From NCBI RefSeq assembly GCF_003837805.1, contig NZ_RQIT01000017.1:88992-152991 (forward strand): a DNA stretch of 64,000 bases, given 5' to 3'. Source of the stretch: Bradyrhizobium sp. RP6 (lineage in GTDB: Bacteria; Pseudomonadota; Alphaproteobacteria; Rhizobiales; Xanthobacteraceae). The stretch's first letter is position 1, and each line of letters begins with the position of its first letter. A program made the position numbers and the translations under genes. Shown one piece after another: positions 61,621-64,000 of the stretch. The notes under the pieces are model-generated. The model was not told where the DNA came from. It searched no databases and saw only the letters and a program-made list of their open reading frames with translations.

Positions 61621-61706
61621 CGTCATTGCGAGCGCAGCGAAGCAATCCAGAATCCCTCCGCGGAGGTAGTCTGGATTGCTTCGTCGCTTCGCTCCTCGCA
61701 ATGACG
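61621..61706. repeat. Dispersed palindrome, family B copy 2
   Basis: CGTCATTGCGAGCGCAGCGA, AGCAATCCAGA, centre containing CCTCCGCGGAGG, then TCTGGATTGCT and CTCCTCGCAATGACG. It lies between the convergent acyltransferase and purL and may serve as their terminator. Same family as the copy between pcaD and pcaC. Confidence 0.82.
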
Positions 61707-61721
61707 GAGTGTGGTAGCGCC

Positions 61722-63935
<2,214 letters not shown>

Positions 63936-63969
63936 GGGCTGACACTCTTGCGGCGCTGACCGCTGCGTT

Positions 63970-63992
63970 CCCTCCCCCCTTGTGGGGGAGGG
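63970..63992. repeat. Palindrome, family E, upstream of purL
   Basis: Perfect arms CCCTCCCCC (63970-63978) and GGGGGAGGG (63984-63992) around a 5-base centre. It continues towards the window end with GTTAGGGAG. It lies in the purQ-purL-side gap, which is cut by the window edge. Confidence 0.65.
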
Positions 63993-64000
63993 TTAGGGAG

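Overview
The window is 64 kb of high-GC chromosome from an alphaproteobacterium, most likely Bradyrhizobium or a close relative. The evidence is gene content and style: a purL-bolA-grxD backbone, a complete livHMGFK-type amino-acid importer, pca genes, carbon-monoxide-dehydrogenase-type accessory genes, ergothioneine genes, DUF4189, KTSC and DUF1328 small proteins, and many dispersed palindromes in gaps. The genus call is inference from family knowledge. I see no rRNA, tRNA, CRISPR array, insertion sequence, phage genes or plasmid functions, so this looks like core plus lineage-specific chromosome rather than an island.

Layout. 0-1.1 kb: 5' part of a membrane adenylate cyclase. 1.2-4.8 kb: TetR-controlled efflux operon (TetR, membrane-fusion lipoprotein, ABC ATPase, ABC permease) behind a perfect palindromic operator. 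4.8-6.1 kb: ArsR regulator, AHSA1-type protein and GFA protein. 6.1-9.4 kb: GH4 glycosidase, zinc alcohol dehydrogenase, DUF2000 and DUF4189 proteins. 9.6-16.5 kb: leftward molybdenum-hydroxylase accessory operon (coxG, coxS, coxM, coxD, coxE, split XdhC, MobA-like fusion) with no large catalytic subunit. 16.6-19.4 kb: pcaB-pcaD-pcaC of the protocatechuate branch. 20.6-25.7 kb: branched-chain amino-acid ABC importer.

25.8-39.6 kb is rich in signalling. It holds a stand-alone receiver divergent from a hybrid kinase, a NylC/DmpA-type peptidase, KTSC and EF-hand proteins, rpe, a Ser/Thr kinase fused to a universal-stress domain and followed by a metallophosphatase, a MotA/TolQ/ExbB-like channel in an operon with two unrecognised membrane-anchored partners, and a NarX/NarL-type two-component pair. 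The channel operon and the kinase-Usp/phosphatase pair are my best candidates for an undescribed system.

39.7-51.0 kb: an unrecognised small protein, TetR with a 33-residue microprotein, purB, M20 amidohydrolase, acyl-CoA synthetase, a SecD periplasmic-head protein without membrane channel, a membrane cyclic-nucleotide-binding protein, murI, an HpaI-type aldolase and a stand-alone E2-like acyltransferase. 51.1-64 kb: rpsD with a structured leader, threonine aldolase, serine hydrolase, macrodomain protein, grxD, egtB-egtD, LtrA, bolA, DUF427, DUF1328, acyltransferase and purL.

Three genes carry promoters resembling the alphaproteobacterial general-stress sigma factor EcfG signal (GGAAC-N16/17-CGTT). 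The egtB match is perfect, which suggests that ergothioneine synthesis is part of the general stress response here. Many published-style start sites were moved to downstream codons with better ribosome binding sites; reasons are given per gene.
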